Positions 32,835 through 44,129 of a stretch of 64,000 nucleotides of DNA are shown here, in pieces. Under the pieces are notes generated by a model. It did no database searches, was not told where the DNA came from, and saw only the letters and a list, made by a program, of their open reading frames with translations. A program made the position numbers and the translations under genes. The DNA is taken from positions 11,473,403 through 11,537,402 of the forward strand of contig AP025053.1 of assembly GCA_036186865.1 (NCBI GenBank). The letters are read 5' to 3'. The stretch's first letter is position 1; each line of letters begins with the position of its first letter. This stretch comes from Eustoma russellianum (taxonomy: Eukaryota > Streptophyta > Magnoliopsida > Gentianales > Gentianaceae).

Positions 32835-33599
32835 ATACTCCTCCTCGTTTTATGATGGTTACGATTTGAAAGAAAGAAAGAAAGAACAAGTATTTTATGA
32901 GCATGCTTTTCATTGAAATCCCATTGCATTCACATTTTCATACACAGTATGCATGATGTTCATTCACGAAAGTATGAAGTTAACTATAGTACGTAGCATC
33001 TAAATTAAGTGATGACATTCAGACTTTGACTCAGTGTTGAGATGACTTTAAGTATGATATCCTGATAAGGTGTTGTCAGGTATGATTTAACGTAAGGATT
33101 TGGGGTTTGATTCTTGTATGCCATTTTCTCTTTATTGCATGGAGTTATTGTATACTTGCTGGCGAGTTGTCGCTCACCCATTTATTTTTCCCCAGAGCCA
33201 GGAAAGGAAGTCGAGTGGATTGAGGATGAGCCCCGAGTGCCGTACCCTTAGGCTATTGACGCCGCGGATAAGAAATTGAAGAAAGAAGTTTTTGATGAAC
33301 ATTTGGGATGTATGGAACATAGCTATTTTTGTTTCTCATTCGGGTTATGATTGGTCTAAGTTCATGGACTAGTACCATCGGATCGGTTTGTATAATTTTG
33401 CTATGTATTCGCGATTTGACGCTTTCGGATTAAGGTTCAAATTCTGCCGTATTTTTATCAACCTGTTAAGATCGTGACTTTGTAATTCATGATTGTTCAT
33501 GGATTTTACGAGTTAAGTATCGACGCTTTGTATTTTCCCGAAAGGGGAAAGTACGGCGGGCGCATCGTACGAGGGTAGCCGAGTACGGGGCGCTACAGG

Positions 33600-33612
33600 T
33601 GGTATCAGAGCC
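33600..33612 (+). other. Gypsy-3 primer binding site
   Basis: TGGTATCAGAGCC, two bases after the LTR, complementary to the initiator-Met tRNA 3' end. A leader of about 270 bp follows before gag. Confidence 0.93.
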
Positions 33613-33881
33613 CAGGCTCTAGATTTGGGCAGAACATAGAAGCTAAGTTACGATCTTAGAAATCTAAGAATTGATCTTAGACTTAAGTCATGACCTTAGA
33701 AGAGAGGTAACCTTAACTTAGACAACTTAGACTGGAAATAGGGCCCTAGTTGAACCGCCAGCCTGACATGCCATATATACATTATCTCTTTTCCTGCTTT
33801 GAAAATTCTTTTCCAAGCATGTCTAAATTCAGTCAGTTATTTCAATATATATAAATATATATCTTTCTGCTCCGTATACAG

Positions 33882-35138
33882 ATGGTTCGGACTCGCGGTC
33901 GTGGTAGGCCCCGCAGAGATGCTACCCATGCACCTGAACCAAACCCTCCACCACCTCAAGATCCAGTTCCTCCGCCTCCTCCTCCACCGCGAAATGAGAA
34001 TCCTCCACCAGTTCAAGGAAATCCTCTTCCACAAGTACCACTTATTATTCCAGATTTCCAAGCATTCTGTCAGACTGTAACACAAATTGGTCAAGGGATG
34101 ATTCAACAAGTTGCCCCTCCTCCCCCTTACGAACCAATAAGAGATGCACAGTATTACTTTGAGAAGCTTAAGCGAGCTAATGTACCACCTTTTGAAGGCA
34201 AGTCTGACCCTGATATGGCTGAAAAGTGGTTAGACGAGGTAGAGAACTGCTTTGAATTGAATGGAGCCCCCGACCATATGAAAACCCAAGCTGTGAGACC
34301 CTTCCTCCTTGGTGAGGCAAACCAGTGGTGGAAGGCTAAACTGCAACCCTTGCCCCGACCGATTCCATGGGAAAGATTCATCCAGGAGTTCAATAAGTTC
34401 TATTTTCCCCCTTCCGTTAAGATGCAAAAGAGACATGATTTTGAAATGTTGAAGCAAGAGCCTGGTATGACGGTGTCTGAGTATGTGAGCAAGTTTCTGG
34501 CCTTGGGTAGATTTTCTCCGGCGGTGATGAATGATGAGGAGTCTAAGATGGTAAAGTTTGAGAGTGGGTTGAATCCCAGAATTCGTACTTGGTTGGTGAA
34601 TGTTATCTCTGCGGATTTCGAGGCGCTGGTTGATGCATGCTATCGGATAGAAAAGGATATCATTCGCCGCGATGCGACAGTGGGTCAGAAAAGAGGAAGG
34701 GACAATTCTGGTGAACAGAGAACAAGGAAAATGACTAAGCAAAATTTTCATGGGAAGCAAGGAAGACAACAGAATCAGAATCGTGGTCAACGCCGGGGGC
34801 AGAATCAGGGTAATCAAAGAGGTAATCAAGAGAAGCAAGGACAGCAGCAGCAGGCCATTCCCACGTGCCCCCATTGTAAGAAGAATCATTTGGGCGAGTG
34901 TTATGTACAAGCTGGTAAGTGCTTTGGTTGCGGCAAGACTGGTCACATAATCAGGGACTGCCCTGATAAGGGAGCTGCTTGTGCTGGATGTGGCAAGACT
35001 GGACATATTCTGAGAGATTGTCGTGAGCGTGGTGGCCAGCAGCAAAGGAACCAACGTCAGCGCTCGAATGCGCGCGTGCACCTGATGACTGATGCTGCAG
35101 TTGAGGAAGCTGGAGACGTCGTGGCGGGTATGATTTAA
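33882..35138 (+). CDS. gag: Gypsy-3 Gag (418 aa when intron 1 is retained)
   Basis: Gag builds the virus-like particle and binds the element RNA. The ATG at 33882 opens a full frame: an Arg/Gly-rich start (MVRTRGRGRPRR), a proline-rich stretch to about residue 55, the retrotransposon capsid domain (about residues 85-260, with WWKAKLQPLPRP near 150), a basic Gln/Asn/Gly-rich linker and three Cys-rich motifs between residues 328 and 385. The last two motifs are CCHC knuckles (CFGCGKTGHIIRDC and CAGCGKTGHILRDC). The stop TAA at 35136-35138 lies inside intron 1, so an unspliced transcript ends with Gag alone, while a spliced one would read on into protease. Confidence 0.92.
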   Translation: MVRTRGRGRPRRDATHAPEPNPPPPQDPVPPPPPPPRNENPPPVQGNPLPQVPLIIPDFQAFCQTVTQIGQGMIQQVAPPPPYEPIRDAQYYFEKLKRANVPPFEGKSDPDMAEKWLDEVENCFELNGAPDHMKTQAVRPFLLGEANQWWKAKLQPLPRPIPWERFIQEFNKFYFPPSVKMQKRHDFEMLKQEPGMTVSEYVSKFLALGRFSPAVMNDEESKMVKFESGLNPRIRTWLVNVISADFEALVDACYRIEKDIIRRDATVGQKRGRDNSGEQRTRKMTKQNFHGKQGRQQNQNRGQRRGQNQGNQRGNQEKQGQQQQAIPTCPHCKKNHLGECYVQAGKCFGCGKTGHIIRDCPDKGAACAGCGKTGHILRDCRERGGQQQRNQRQRSNARVHLMTDAAVEEAGDVVAGMI

Positions 35139-35203
35139 AATTTATGCAATGTCAATTTGATAAATATTATATTGCTATGTAGTTAAAGCTTTGTATGATT
35201 CAG
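35128..35203 (+). other. Gypsy-3 intron 1, gag-protease junction (76 bp)
   Basis: GTATGA ... TGATTCAG, AT-rich, phase 1, splitting a Gly codon between VVA and AIL. Its removal joins Gag to the protease lead in one frame. The Gag stop lies within it. The same intron position and phase are found in gypsy-2. Confidence 0.85.
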
Positions 35204-36042
35204 GCGCCATTCTTGTATGTTGTATACCCGCAAATGCCTTGTTTGATAGTGGCGCCAGCCACTCCTTTATATCTAAGAAATTTGCTAAGGAAATAGACCG
35301 TGATCCCATCCGGCTTAACCCACCTTATCGGATCCAAGCCGCTGGTGATCAAGTGCTCACGTCTCACTTTCTGTATAAGAATTGCACAATCGAGCTTGAT
35401 GATCATCGACTCACGGCTGACCTGATTCCGATTACGATGAGTGACTTTGACATTATTCTCGGTATGGACTGGTTGTCTAAGAACCATGCCCATATTGACT
35501 GCAATCAGAAGAGAGTCACTTTCAGAGTTCAGGAGCAAGAGGAAGTATCATTTCAAGGGGGTACTAAGTTGAAGAAGTCAAAGAATGTTTTTGTGAATAT
35601 AGCTCGGGCTCGTCAAGCATTGCAAAAAGGAGGTCGAGGATATCTCGTTTATACTCTTAATACCGAGCAGACAGCGGTAGACATTCTACAAGTTCCAGTA
35701 GTTCAAGAGTTTCTGGATGTCTTTCCAGAAGAACTACCAGGACTTCCTCCTGATCGAGAAATTTCCTTCGAAATAAATCTCATCCCCGGAGCTGAACCCA
35801 TTTCTAAAGCTCCTTACCGCATGGCACCCGCTGAGCTGAAAGAACTAAAAGAACAATTACACGAGTTGTTGGATAAGAAACTGATCCGTCCAAGTGTGTC
35901 ACCGTGGGGTGCCCCGGTTTTATTTGTAAAGAAAAAGGATGGAGGTATGCGACTGTGCATTGATTATCGGGAACTCAACAAGATCACCGTAAAGAATAAG
36001 TATCCGTTACCACGGATCGACGATCTGTTTGACCAGCTTCGG
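35204..36042 (+). CDS. pol: Gypsy-3 protease and RT N-terminus (exon 2)
   Basis: An aspartic protease with [11 protein letters not shown] (about 35230-35265) cuts the polyprotein; [12 protein letters not shown] (about 35450) is the second conserved block. The RT lead follows: FQEL-type linker [14 protein letters not shown], then [19 protein letters not shown] (about 35880-35935), [10 protein letters not shown] and [15 protein letters not shown]. The segment is fully open and ends at intron 2. No separate start codon is needed: it depends on splicing of intron 1 for expression as Gag-Pol. Without splicing the frame would meet TAA at 36055. Confidence 0.9.
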
Positions 36043-36109
36043 GTCAGTAATTACTAAGCCTTATCTCAATATAATAATTCTGAATGATCTCTAAAGTATT
36101 CTAATGCAG
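36043..36109 (+). other. Gypsy-3 intron 2, in RT (67 bp)
   Basis: GTCAGT ... TAATGCAG, phase 0, between FDQLR and the [10 protein letters not shown] block. Retention gives a stop (TAA 36055-36057). The length is close to the practical minimum for plant introns. Same site as the 72-bp intron 2 of gypsy-2. Confidence 0.85.
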
Positions 36110-38641
36110 GGAGCTCGGGTGTTTAGCAAAGTGGACCTGAGATCGGGATATTTTCAATTGAAGATAAGAACTGAGGATATTCCTAAGACGGCATTCAGGA
36201 CAAGATATGGACATTACGAATTTCTCGTAATGCCTTTCGGATTGACCAACGCCCCCGCAGCGTTTATGGATCTCATGAATCGGGTGTTTCGGGACCAATT
36301 GGACAAGTATGTGGTAGTTTTTATTGACGATATCCTGATTTATTCACCCGATGAGGAAACTCATACAGTTCACCTGAGGGAAATACTCGGCATTCTCAGA
36401 AAACATCAGCTCTATGCAAAATTCAGTAAATGCGAGTTTTGGATGCATAGTGTGTCATTTCTGGGCCATGTTATCACTGAAAATGGGATTTCGGTTGATC
36501 CCAGAAAGATTGAGGCAATTACTGAGTGGCCAAGGCCGACTAATGTCACGGAAGTACGGAGTTTTCTCGGACTTGCTGGTTATTACCGCAAGTTTGTGGA
36601 AGGATTTTCAAGAATTGCTATGCCACTCACTAGACTGACTCAGAAGAAGACGAAATTTTTATGGAGTGAGGATTGTGAACATAGCTTTTCTGAGCTAAAA
36701 TCAAGGTTGACATCCGCACCCGTTTTGGCTCAACCCAACTCAGGAGAACCATTCGTGATCTACAGTGATGCTTCCAAGAATGGATTGGGTTGTGTTCTTA
36801 TGCAGAATGGAAGAGTGATTTCGTAAGCATCTCGCCAACTTAAGCCGTTTGAGCGGAATTATCCAGTACATGACCTTGAGCTTGCAGCAGTCGTGTTCGC
36901 CCTAAAAATTTGGCGACACTATCTGTATGGTGAGAGGTGTGAGATCTTCACGGATCATAAAAGCCTGAAATATCTCTTCACTCAAAAGGAGCTTAATATG
37001 CGCCAGCGACGATGGCTTGAGTTGATCAAGGATTATGACATCTCTATTCAGTATCACCCAGGCAAAGCGAATAAGGTTGCTGATGCTTTGAGTCGTAAGA
37101 CGAGTCATCCCCGTCAACCACCTCTACAGCGTGATATGGAAGAGTTCGGTCTAGAGGAAGTGGATTCGATTTCCAATGTGCTTGCAAAGTTAGTCATGGT
37201 TCCTTCTTTGATCGACAGAATTAAGGAGACTCAAGTTAAGGATGATGCGTTAATGAAAGTTAAGAGCAAAGTGAAGGAAGAATCATCTGACGATTTTGAA
37301 ATTCGTACTGACGGCAGCTTATGGTTTAGAGGCCGATTGTGTGTGCCTGAGGACGACGAGATAAGAAGTGAAGTACTTCAGGAATCCCATAATTCTCGAT
37401 TGTCTATCCACCCAGGAGCAAATAAGATGTATCATGACTTGAAGCAAAAGTTCTGGTGGCCAGGAATGAAGAAGCAAATAGCCGAGTTTGTTGAGAAGTG
37501 TCTTGTATGTCAGAAAGTCAAGGCGGAACATCAAAGGCCAGCTGGATTATTGCAACCACTTGAAGTACCCGAATGGAAGTGGGATCACATTGCTATGGAT
37601 TTTGTGACAGATCTACCTAAGACAAGAAGTGGGTATGATACTATTTGGGTTGTCGTGGACCGTCTGACAAAGAGTGCTCATTTCCTGCCAATGTCGATTA
37701 GAGCACCCATGGAAAAGTTGGCTTCGATGTATGTAGATCAGATTGTATGTTTACATGGGGTTCCTATGAGCATAGTTTGCGACCGAGACCCTCGCTTCAC
37801 ATCTAGGTTTTGGACGGCATTCCAGAAAGCGATGGGTACGGAGGTTCGCATGAGTTCGGCTTTTCATCCCCAGACTGACGGTCAGTCAGAAAGAACAATT
37901 CAAACGTTAGAAGACATGTTGCGTGCCTGTGTCTTAGACTTTGGTGGTAGCTGGGATAAGAGCTTGAAGCTGGTGGAGTTTTCATACAACAACAGCTACC
38001 ACAGATCAATTGGGATGGCTCCTTATGAAGCCCTTTATGGAAGGAAATGTCGATCGCCATTGTATTGGGATGAAATTGGAGATAAGATTTTCACAGGACC
38101 TGACTTGGTGGAACAAACCAAAGAAAGGGTTATGATTGTAAGACAGAGATTGAAGGCAGCGCAGGACCGAAGCAAGGCGTGGGCCGACGTGAGGCGTCGA
38201 CCACTTGAGTTTCAAGTAGGGGATAAGGTATTCTTGAAGGTATCACCCACGAAAGGAGTAAAGCGGTTCGGAATGAAAGGAAAGCTCAGTCCTAGATTTG
38301 TTGGACCATTTGAGGTCTTGGAAAGAATTGGAGAGGTCGCCTACAGACTTGCACTACCACCGTCGTTGTCTCAATTACACGACGTGTTTCATATATCTCA
38401 ATTGCGTAAGTATGTGCACGATACGAGCCATATTATGGATGACCCACCCTTGAGGGTTGAAGCTGACATATCATACGTTGAGGAACCCGAAAGAATAATT
38501 GGTAGAGAGGTGAAGGCATTGAGAAATAAGTCTATTCCTATGGTCAAGGTGCAATGGAAGAACCATTCAGTTGATGAGGCCACTTGGGAGTTAGAGGAAG
38601 GCATGAAGCAAAAGTACCCACATCTATTTGATAATTCGTAA
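36110..38641 (+). pseudogene. pol: Gypsy-3 RT, RNase H, integrase, chromodomain (exon 3, one stop)
   Basis: Blocks in order, as residues from 36110: RT to about 175 with catalytic [11 protein letters not shown] near 68; RNase H about 200-330; integrase with zinc-binding HPGANKMYH ... CLVCQKV (about 434-470), core from [14 protein letters not shown] (about 495) to [12 protein letters not shown] (about 590) and the WDEIGDK block; and a C-terminal chromodomain (about 780-840, [15 protein letters not shown]), which in chromoviruses guides insertion to marked chromatin. The only defect I see is TAA at 36824-36826, where gypsy-2 has a Tyr codon in the VIxYASRQL block. The frame continues unchanged on both sides, to the stop at 38641. 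Confidence 0.92.
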
Positions 38642-38660
38642 GTTTCGGGGACGAAACTTC

Positions 38661-38677
38661 ATTGAAGGGGGGAAGGA
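38661..38677 (+). other. Gypsy-3 polypurine tract
   Basis: GAAGGGGGGAAGGA directly precedes the 3' LTR. Upstream the self-complementary TTTCGGGGACGAAA (about 38643) marks the end of coding DNA in this element type. Confidence 0.88.
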
Positions 38678-41600
38678 TGTTGTACCCACATGATCATGTA
38701 AGTAAAAATCTATGGATATGAAACGGAATGAAAGACGGAAATTTCTTTTATCACATGTTACTTAAGTTCCTTTAAGTCTCTTTACTTAATTCTTATTAAG
38801 GTGATACCAAGCCCAAATTAAATAAGGGAAAACTCAAGAGAGTAATACATGAGAGTAGGGTTACATGAACCATACATATCAACATATATGTATGCACGTG
38901 CAAATGAGATATGTATGCATGCACATGCTAATTTTAGAACACAATAAAATATGTGAAACAATATAGTACATGAGCTGAAATTACAAGAAATATCAATTGG
39001 CCAAGAAGCCTACAAAATTCGGCCTATACATGGAGATCCTCTAGGAAACTCTAGTCTATTTTATTGGTTAAGACAACAAAGACAAGAGGTTATTAGGAAA
39101 AGAATGAATAGAATAAAATATACATGTAATTAGGAAACAAGTTAAGACAACTCATTTAAGGGTGGTTGAGGTCATTAAGACCCCAACCCAAAAATCGGCC
39201 ACTACTTGTCTAGGCATGGGAGATTTTTAATTTTTGCCATGATCACTTTCTCTAACCAAGAATGATGTAACCATGGTTTGCTAAAGTAACCTTGGTTAAC
39301 ACAAAAAGTAACTATGGTTGAGCAAAGTAACCAAGGTTAAGCTAGATTAACCTTGGTTAAGTTACAAGGAAGCCCTAATCTCCCCAATTCCCTCCCAAAA
39401 ACCGTCCCCCCTAAGCCTCCAAACATAGTTCAATTCAACTTGTTCTAGAAGTCTCTCTCTCTCATATTGCAAGACCAAGAACACTTAGCAAAAAATCTCC
39501 ACCTTTCCTTCATCAAGAGATTTCGGCCCCTCCATCTTGAGGGCTAGGACTTCAAGCTCACTTCAAGACCTCAAGGAGACATCTAGGTAAGTGTTGTTCC
39601 TAATCTCCTTAAGAGAATTCTCATTTTTATGAGAATGAAACTCACATGCATTCTCTTGTTTTATGCTAAAACCGTGGGTTCAAGGTGGAAATAGGGGAAA
39701 GCTACCAACTTTCTTAGGAGGAGATACATTGAGGTGCTTGAATCTCCATTTCAAGACTATTTGGTAAGATGCTCTAACTTAAAGATGACTTAGTTCTTTC
39801 ATTTGAATAAAGAACTAAACTTTTTACTTCACTCCCTCAAAACCGTGTACCCTAGGTGAAAAGGGTGAAGGATCTCACCACATCTCACTTCCTAACCAAA
39901 CAAAGGCAAAAGCTTTAGTTGAAGAGGCAAGTATACTTTAATTTCTTGTAATATATGTGAATATGTGCATGCATGAATGTCTAGAAGACTAGGTTATGAC
40001 TTTAGTGAAAATGTGTCTAAGTTGCTACTCTTGATGTTTGAAATTTGTTAAAATTAGGGGACTGTTTTGTGGAATAATGAATAGTTCATGTGAATGACTT
40101 TTGCATGCTAAAGAGGAGACTTGAAATTGTATAGGAGAGCCTTATTAAGTCTATTGAATGGTCATTAACTTGGACCATAGGCTAAAGAACAAGAAGTAGG
40201 GAAGAAAAGATGTTTCTATGCATGTTGACTGAAAATGGAATTCTGGACAGATTGTATGCCTAATTGATGGACTTAGTTTAGGACCTTGTAACCGTTGGAT
40301 TGAGCTTATTTTTGGTGTGGTCGTAGCATATTATGTCTAGTTTACTGTGGCTTTGGAATTTCTGGAAAATCATTTGTGGATTGGTCAGAAATAAAATTTT
40401 AGTACCAGTGGGTCAAAACCGTTTCTGGACGTACCACCTTAGGAAGAAAAATTATTTGAGTAACTTAAACATCTTGGATTGGCCTGAAATTTTTACAGGA
40501 AGTACCTAAGACATAGAGCTAAGTTTCCATGTAAAGAAATTGACTTTCCCTATTGATTTTGATGGTAAACTATTGAAGGGAAGTTGGTGTAATATTCTGG
40601 AAAAACAGGACAGATTGACCCTATGTGCTTATATGAGTTGTATAATATTTATTTTGACTTGTTTTGGTGAATGGGTAATTGAATATTGTTCATAAAGGAA
40701 ACAGGGAAGATTTCCAGGTACAAAGTGAGCCCCATAATGAGTTTATGGAAGGAGACAAGGTAAGGAATGGAGTTAAGGGTACAGCAGAATTCCTGTTGCA
40801 CCCACGTTGGAAGTTAAATTTATAGAGGCACTTACATTTGTCAAGAGTTCATGAAATTTGTACAGAATGTAGTCAAGATCATATGGTGCATGTCCATGTT
40901 TTTAGTTTCTGGAAAATGGGCTCAAAGGATGGATTCTAAGACCGGACAATACAGGACATATTGCTGGAATTTTTCCAGCTCATGCAGAAAGTTGTGTGTG
41001 ATATCATAAGTGCCTTATATCATGTTGCATCTCATGCATTTGCATTGGCATGCTCATATGTTTCACGCCATGATTTTGGTGATGTTTTATATAAAGTTTT
41101 GAAAGAATTCCGTCCCTTCTGGCCAGCTTAACCCGCTACAGATCCGGGGTTAATTGATCTGAAGATTATAAGAACCGACCCAGACCCGGTATAATAGGTC
41201 TGAAGATGATCATGATTATAAGAACCGATCCAGACCCGGTATAATAGGTCTGACGAGCCATAAGAACCGTACCAGGTCCGGTATAATAGACCTGAACGTG
41301 AACATATTATAAGAACCGAGTCATGCCCGGTATAATAGGCTGATACTCCTCCTCGTTTTATGATGGTTACGATTTGAAAGAAAGAAAGAAAGAACAAGTA
41401 TTTTATGAGCATGCTTTTCATTGAAATCCCATTGCATTCACATTTTCATACACAGTATGCATGATGTTCATTCACGAAAGTATGAAGTTAACTATAGTAC
41501 GTAGCATCTAAATTAAGTGATGACATTCAGACTTTGACTCAGTGTTGAGATGACTTTAAGTATGATATCCTGATAAGGTGTTGTCAGGTATGATTTAACG

Positions 41601-42105
41601 TAAGGATTTGGGGTTTGATTCTTGTATGCCATTTTCTCTTTATTGCATGGAGTTATTGTATACTTGCTGGCGAGTTGTCGCTCACCCATTTATTTTTCCC
41701 CAGAGCCAGGAAAGGAAGTCGAGTGGATTGAGGATGAGCCCCGAGTGCCGTACCCTTAGGCTATTGACGCCGCGGATAAGAAATTGAAGAAAGAAGTTTT
41801 TGATGAACATTTGGGATGTATGGAACATAGCTATTTTTGTTTCTCATTCGGGTTATGATTGGTCTAAGTTCATGGACTAGTACCATCGGATCGGTTTGTA
41901 TAATTTTGCTATGTATTCGCGATTTGACGCTTTTGGATTAAGGTTCAAATTCTGCCGTATTTTTATCAACCTGTTAAGATCGTGACTTTGTAATTCATGA
42001 TTGTTCATGGATTTTACGAGTTAAGTATCGACGCTTTGTATTTTCCCGAAAGGGGAAAGTACGGCGGGCGCATCGTACGAGGGTAGCCGAGTACGGGGCG
42101 CTACA
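38678..42105 (+). repeat. Gypsy-3 3' LTR
   Basis: 3,428 bp, the same length as the 5' LTR and nearly identical. Box and hairpin arrays recur at an offset of 8,508 bp. Confidence 0.95.
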
Positions 42106-42110
42106 GATAC
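42106..42110. repeat. Target-site duplication GATAC, right of gypsy-3
   Basis: An exact copy of 30165-30169, followed by the continuation of LINE D RT. Confidence 0.95.
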
Positions 42111-42169
42111 AACATCTGTTTGCTAATGAATCTCTTCGGGGCTTTTCAAGCGACCGGGTTCCAACAATT

Positions 42170-43997
42170 TCCCACTTGGCATATGCGGATGATTTATTAA
42201 TATTTTTAAATGCCAGCCACAACAATCTTAAAACATTTCAATCATTTATGCAATCTTATCAATGCTCTTCTGGTCAGCTTGTCAACTACTGCAAGAGTCA
42301 GTTTGTGCCGAGTTCATATATAACCACTGCGCAACTACAGCGTATGGGACAGATTCTGCAAATGCAGCCTTCAGAACTCCCTATAAAATACTTGGGCTCC
42401 TACTTATATCATGGAATAAATCGAGCCTCTTACTGCACCTCCCTGCTCAATCACTTTGACGCAAAATTAACTGGGTGGGCTCACAAGCTGCTTACTCCTG
42501 GCTCTAGGCTTGTTCTTCTTAAAACAGTCCTTATGTCTATCCCCCTGCATCTTCTGGCTGCAGCGCGGTTGCCAAAAAGCGTCATCTCAGCCATTAATAG
42601 GAAAATTGCACGTTTTATATGGGGAGATAAATATCATTGGCGCACTTTTGAGAGTTTATGCTACCCAGAAATTGAAGGAGGGCTTGGCCTCCGGAATTTA
42701 CTCTGCTTACAGCAGGCTTATGATTGCAAGTTGTGGTGGCACTATCATACAAAACAAACGGTTTGGTCAGCCTATATGCAGGCAAAATGCGGAACAAGAG
42801 CAGACTACATGCCTAGAATATATGACTCTCCTACTTGGAAGCGCATATGTTCAATACATCAGACTTGTTTGCGGCTATCTACTGGACTCCCGGCCTATAT
42901 GGAGTTCTAGTTCCACGGGCATATTCACACTACAGTCAGCATACAATGATCTTCGTCCCATACGATCACAACTTTATTCACACAAGTTTATATGGTGGGC
43001 AAAGATTCCCAAGACAGTGAGTTTCTTTATATGGCGGTTATTAAACAATGCTCTTCCAATTCAAGATAACTTACTACGTTTCCAAATAATCTGTCCTACC
43101 ATATGTCCTTTTTGCAAGACCAACTCGTCTACAACATCTCACATTTTCATGCATTGTATTTATGTCAAAGATGCATGGCAGCGGCTTTCGGGATTATTAG
43201 ACGGCCCTTCATCTCAGCCATCACATATTTGGACATTTCTCTTGCAATGGTGGATGTCTTCAAATGCAAATCATATAACAGGCCACTTTAAGGTGGTAGG
43301 ACCAATTATGCTCTACTGGTCTATATGGAAGGTTTACACGAATCATACATTTGGAGAAGCAAATATATCCCCTAAACAGATTTTCAGCATCACACGTCAG
43401 TATTGTTATGACTGGGCTTTCACTCAATCCGGGACACGCCATGCAGCAAATATACAATCATTGATCAATGCGGGTTTCAGACCACGTCTGCGGGTTAAGC
43501 TAATATCCATCTTAAAATGGGAATTACCTCCATCTGGAAAATTAAAGCTTAATGTCAAATCTTCTGCGGGAAGAAACTTTGCTACCGCAGGAGCAATACT
43601 TCGAGATGCAACTGGCCTGTTGATTGCGGCTCTATCTTTTACACTACCATGCGTACCACCACTTAGAGCCGAAATACAATCTCTACTTTACTGTATTCTA
43701 TTTTTTGGTAGACTACATAGACATCTCATCTTGGAAACGTATTGCCAACGGATTACTGCATCTGGAGATCGGCACCTTCATTCGCTCCCTGAATACTCAC
43801 GGCTTATGCATTTTCTTCGCATCACCAATAGTCAAGTGGTTTATGCCCCAAGAGAAGTTAATATGGTGGCTCATCATCTAGCTCAGCATGCCAGACTAAC
43901 TCATATTACCACTCTTTATACTTCGGCTGAGCAACTTCCTCCTGCAGCGCGTGGATTTTATCTTACAGACAGCACCACCTATGCCATACGAACCTAA
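42170..43997 (+). pseudogene. LINE D RT end, zf-RVT and RNase H
   Basis: The catalytic AYADDLLIF is at about 42180. LGSYLYHGINR and the FIWGDKYHWRTF block follow in the first frame, which is open to 42910. One frameshift near 42860-42900 moves the reading to the frame ending at 43997. That frame carries zf-RVT (FFIWRLLNNALP, CPFCKTNSSTTSHIFMHC, about 43020-43160) and RNase H (KLKLNV, AGAILRD, PREVNMVAHHLAQHA). In the first catalytic position of RNase H, Lys replaces the Asp seen in LINEs A-C (NVKSS against NVDAA), so the enzyme would probably be impaired. The stop lies 25 bp before hairpin 1. Confidence 0.87.
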
Positions 43998-44022
43998 AGG
44001 CTTAAGCTGGATCATTTTTGTT

Positions 44023-44060
44023 GTTGTCTGTATCACAATGATACAGACAACTCGGGTATA
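44023..44060 (+). other. LINE D 3' UTR hairpin 1 followed by GGGTATA
   Basis: GTTGTCTGTATCA (44023-44035) pairs perfectly with TGATACAGACAAC (44039-44051), 13 bp with a 3-nt loop, followed by TCGGGTATA. It is the longest stem of the series and carries the one variant word (GGTATA for GGTATG). Confidence 0.78.
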
Positions 44061-44129
44061 TCATCTTTATACATTTATGAACTTGTTTCTTATTACGTCT
44101 CTCACATGGGTTGGCAAGAAAACACCACA

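Larger units (their letters stand above)
30170..33597 (+). repeat. Gypsy-3 5' LTR
   Basis: 3,428 bp, TGTTGTACC to GCTACA. Two notable internal structures are the AACC(A/T)(A/T)GGTT array (30761-30850) and the hairpin array (32631-32834). A TCTCTCTCTC stretch and pyrimidine-rich blocks lie near 30945. The transcription start cannot be fixed from sequence. Confidence 0.95.
30170..42105 (+). mobile_element. Gypsy-3: young, nearly intact Tekay-like chromovirus
   Basis: An 11,936-bp element with two 3,428-bp LTRs (TGTTGTACC...GCTACA), a Met-tRNA primer site, gag, protease, RT, RNase H, integrase with chromodomain, and a purine tract. By eye I found only two substitutions between the LTRs (31767 T against 40275 G; about 33426 C against 41934 T). 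The coding region is open except for two short introns and one TAA in RNase H. It inserted in the RT of LINE D. The Tekay assignment rests on the chromodomain and gag layout. Confidence 0.95.

Noticed and set aside
32620..32913. Minus-strand 97-residue frame, also at 41128-41421
   Set aside because: Arises from the hairpin repeat array within the gypsy-3 LTRs; identical because the LTRs are identical.
36821..36830. A possible further intron donor (GTAAGC) in gypsy-3 RNase H
   Set aside because: The normal coding block ASRQLK continues directly after the TAA, so there is no intron here; it is a nonsense codon.
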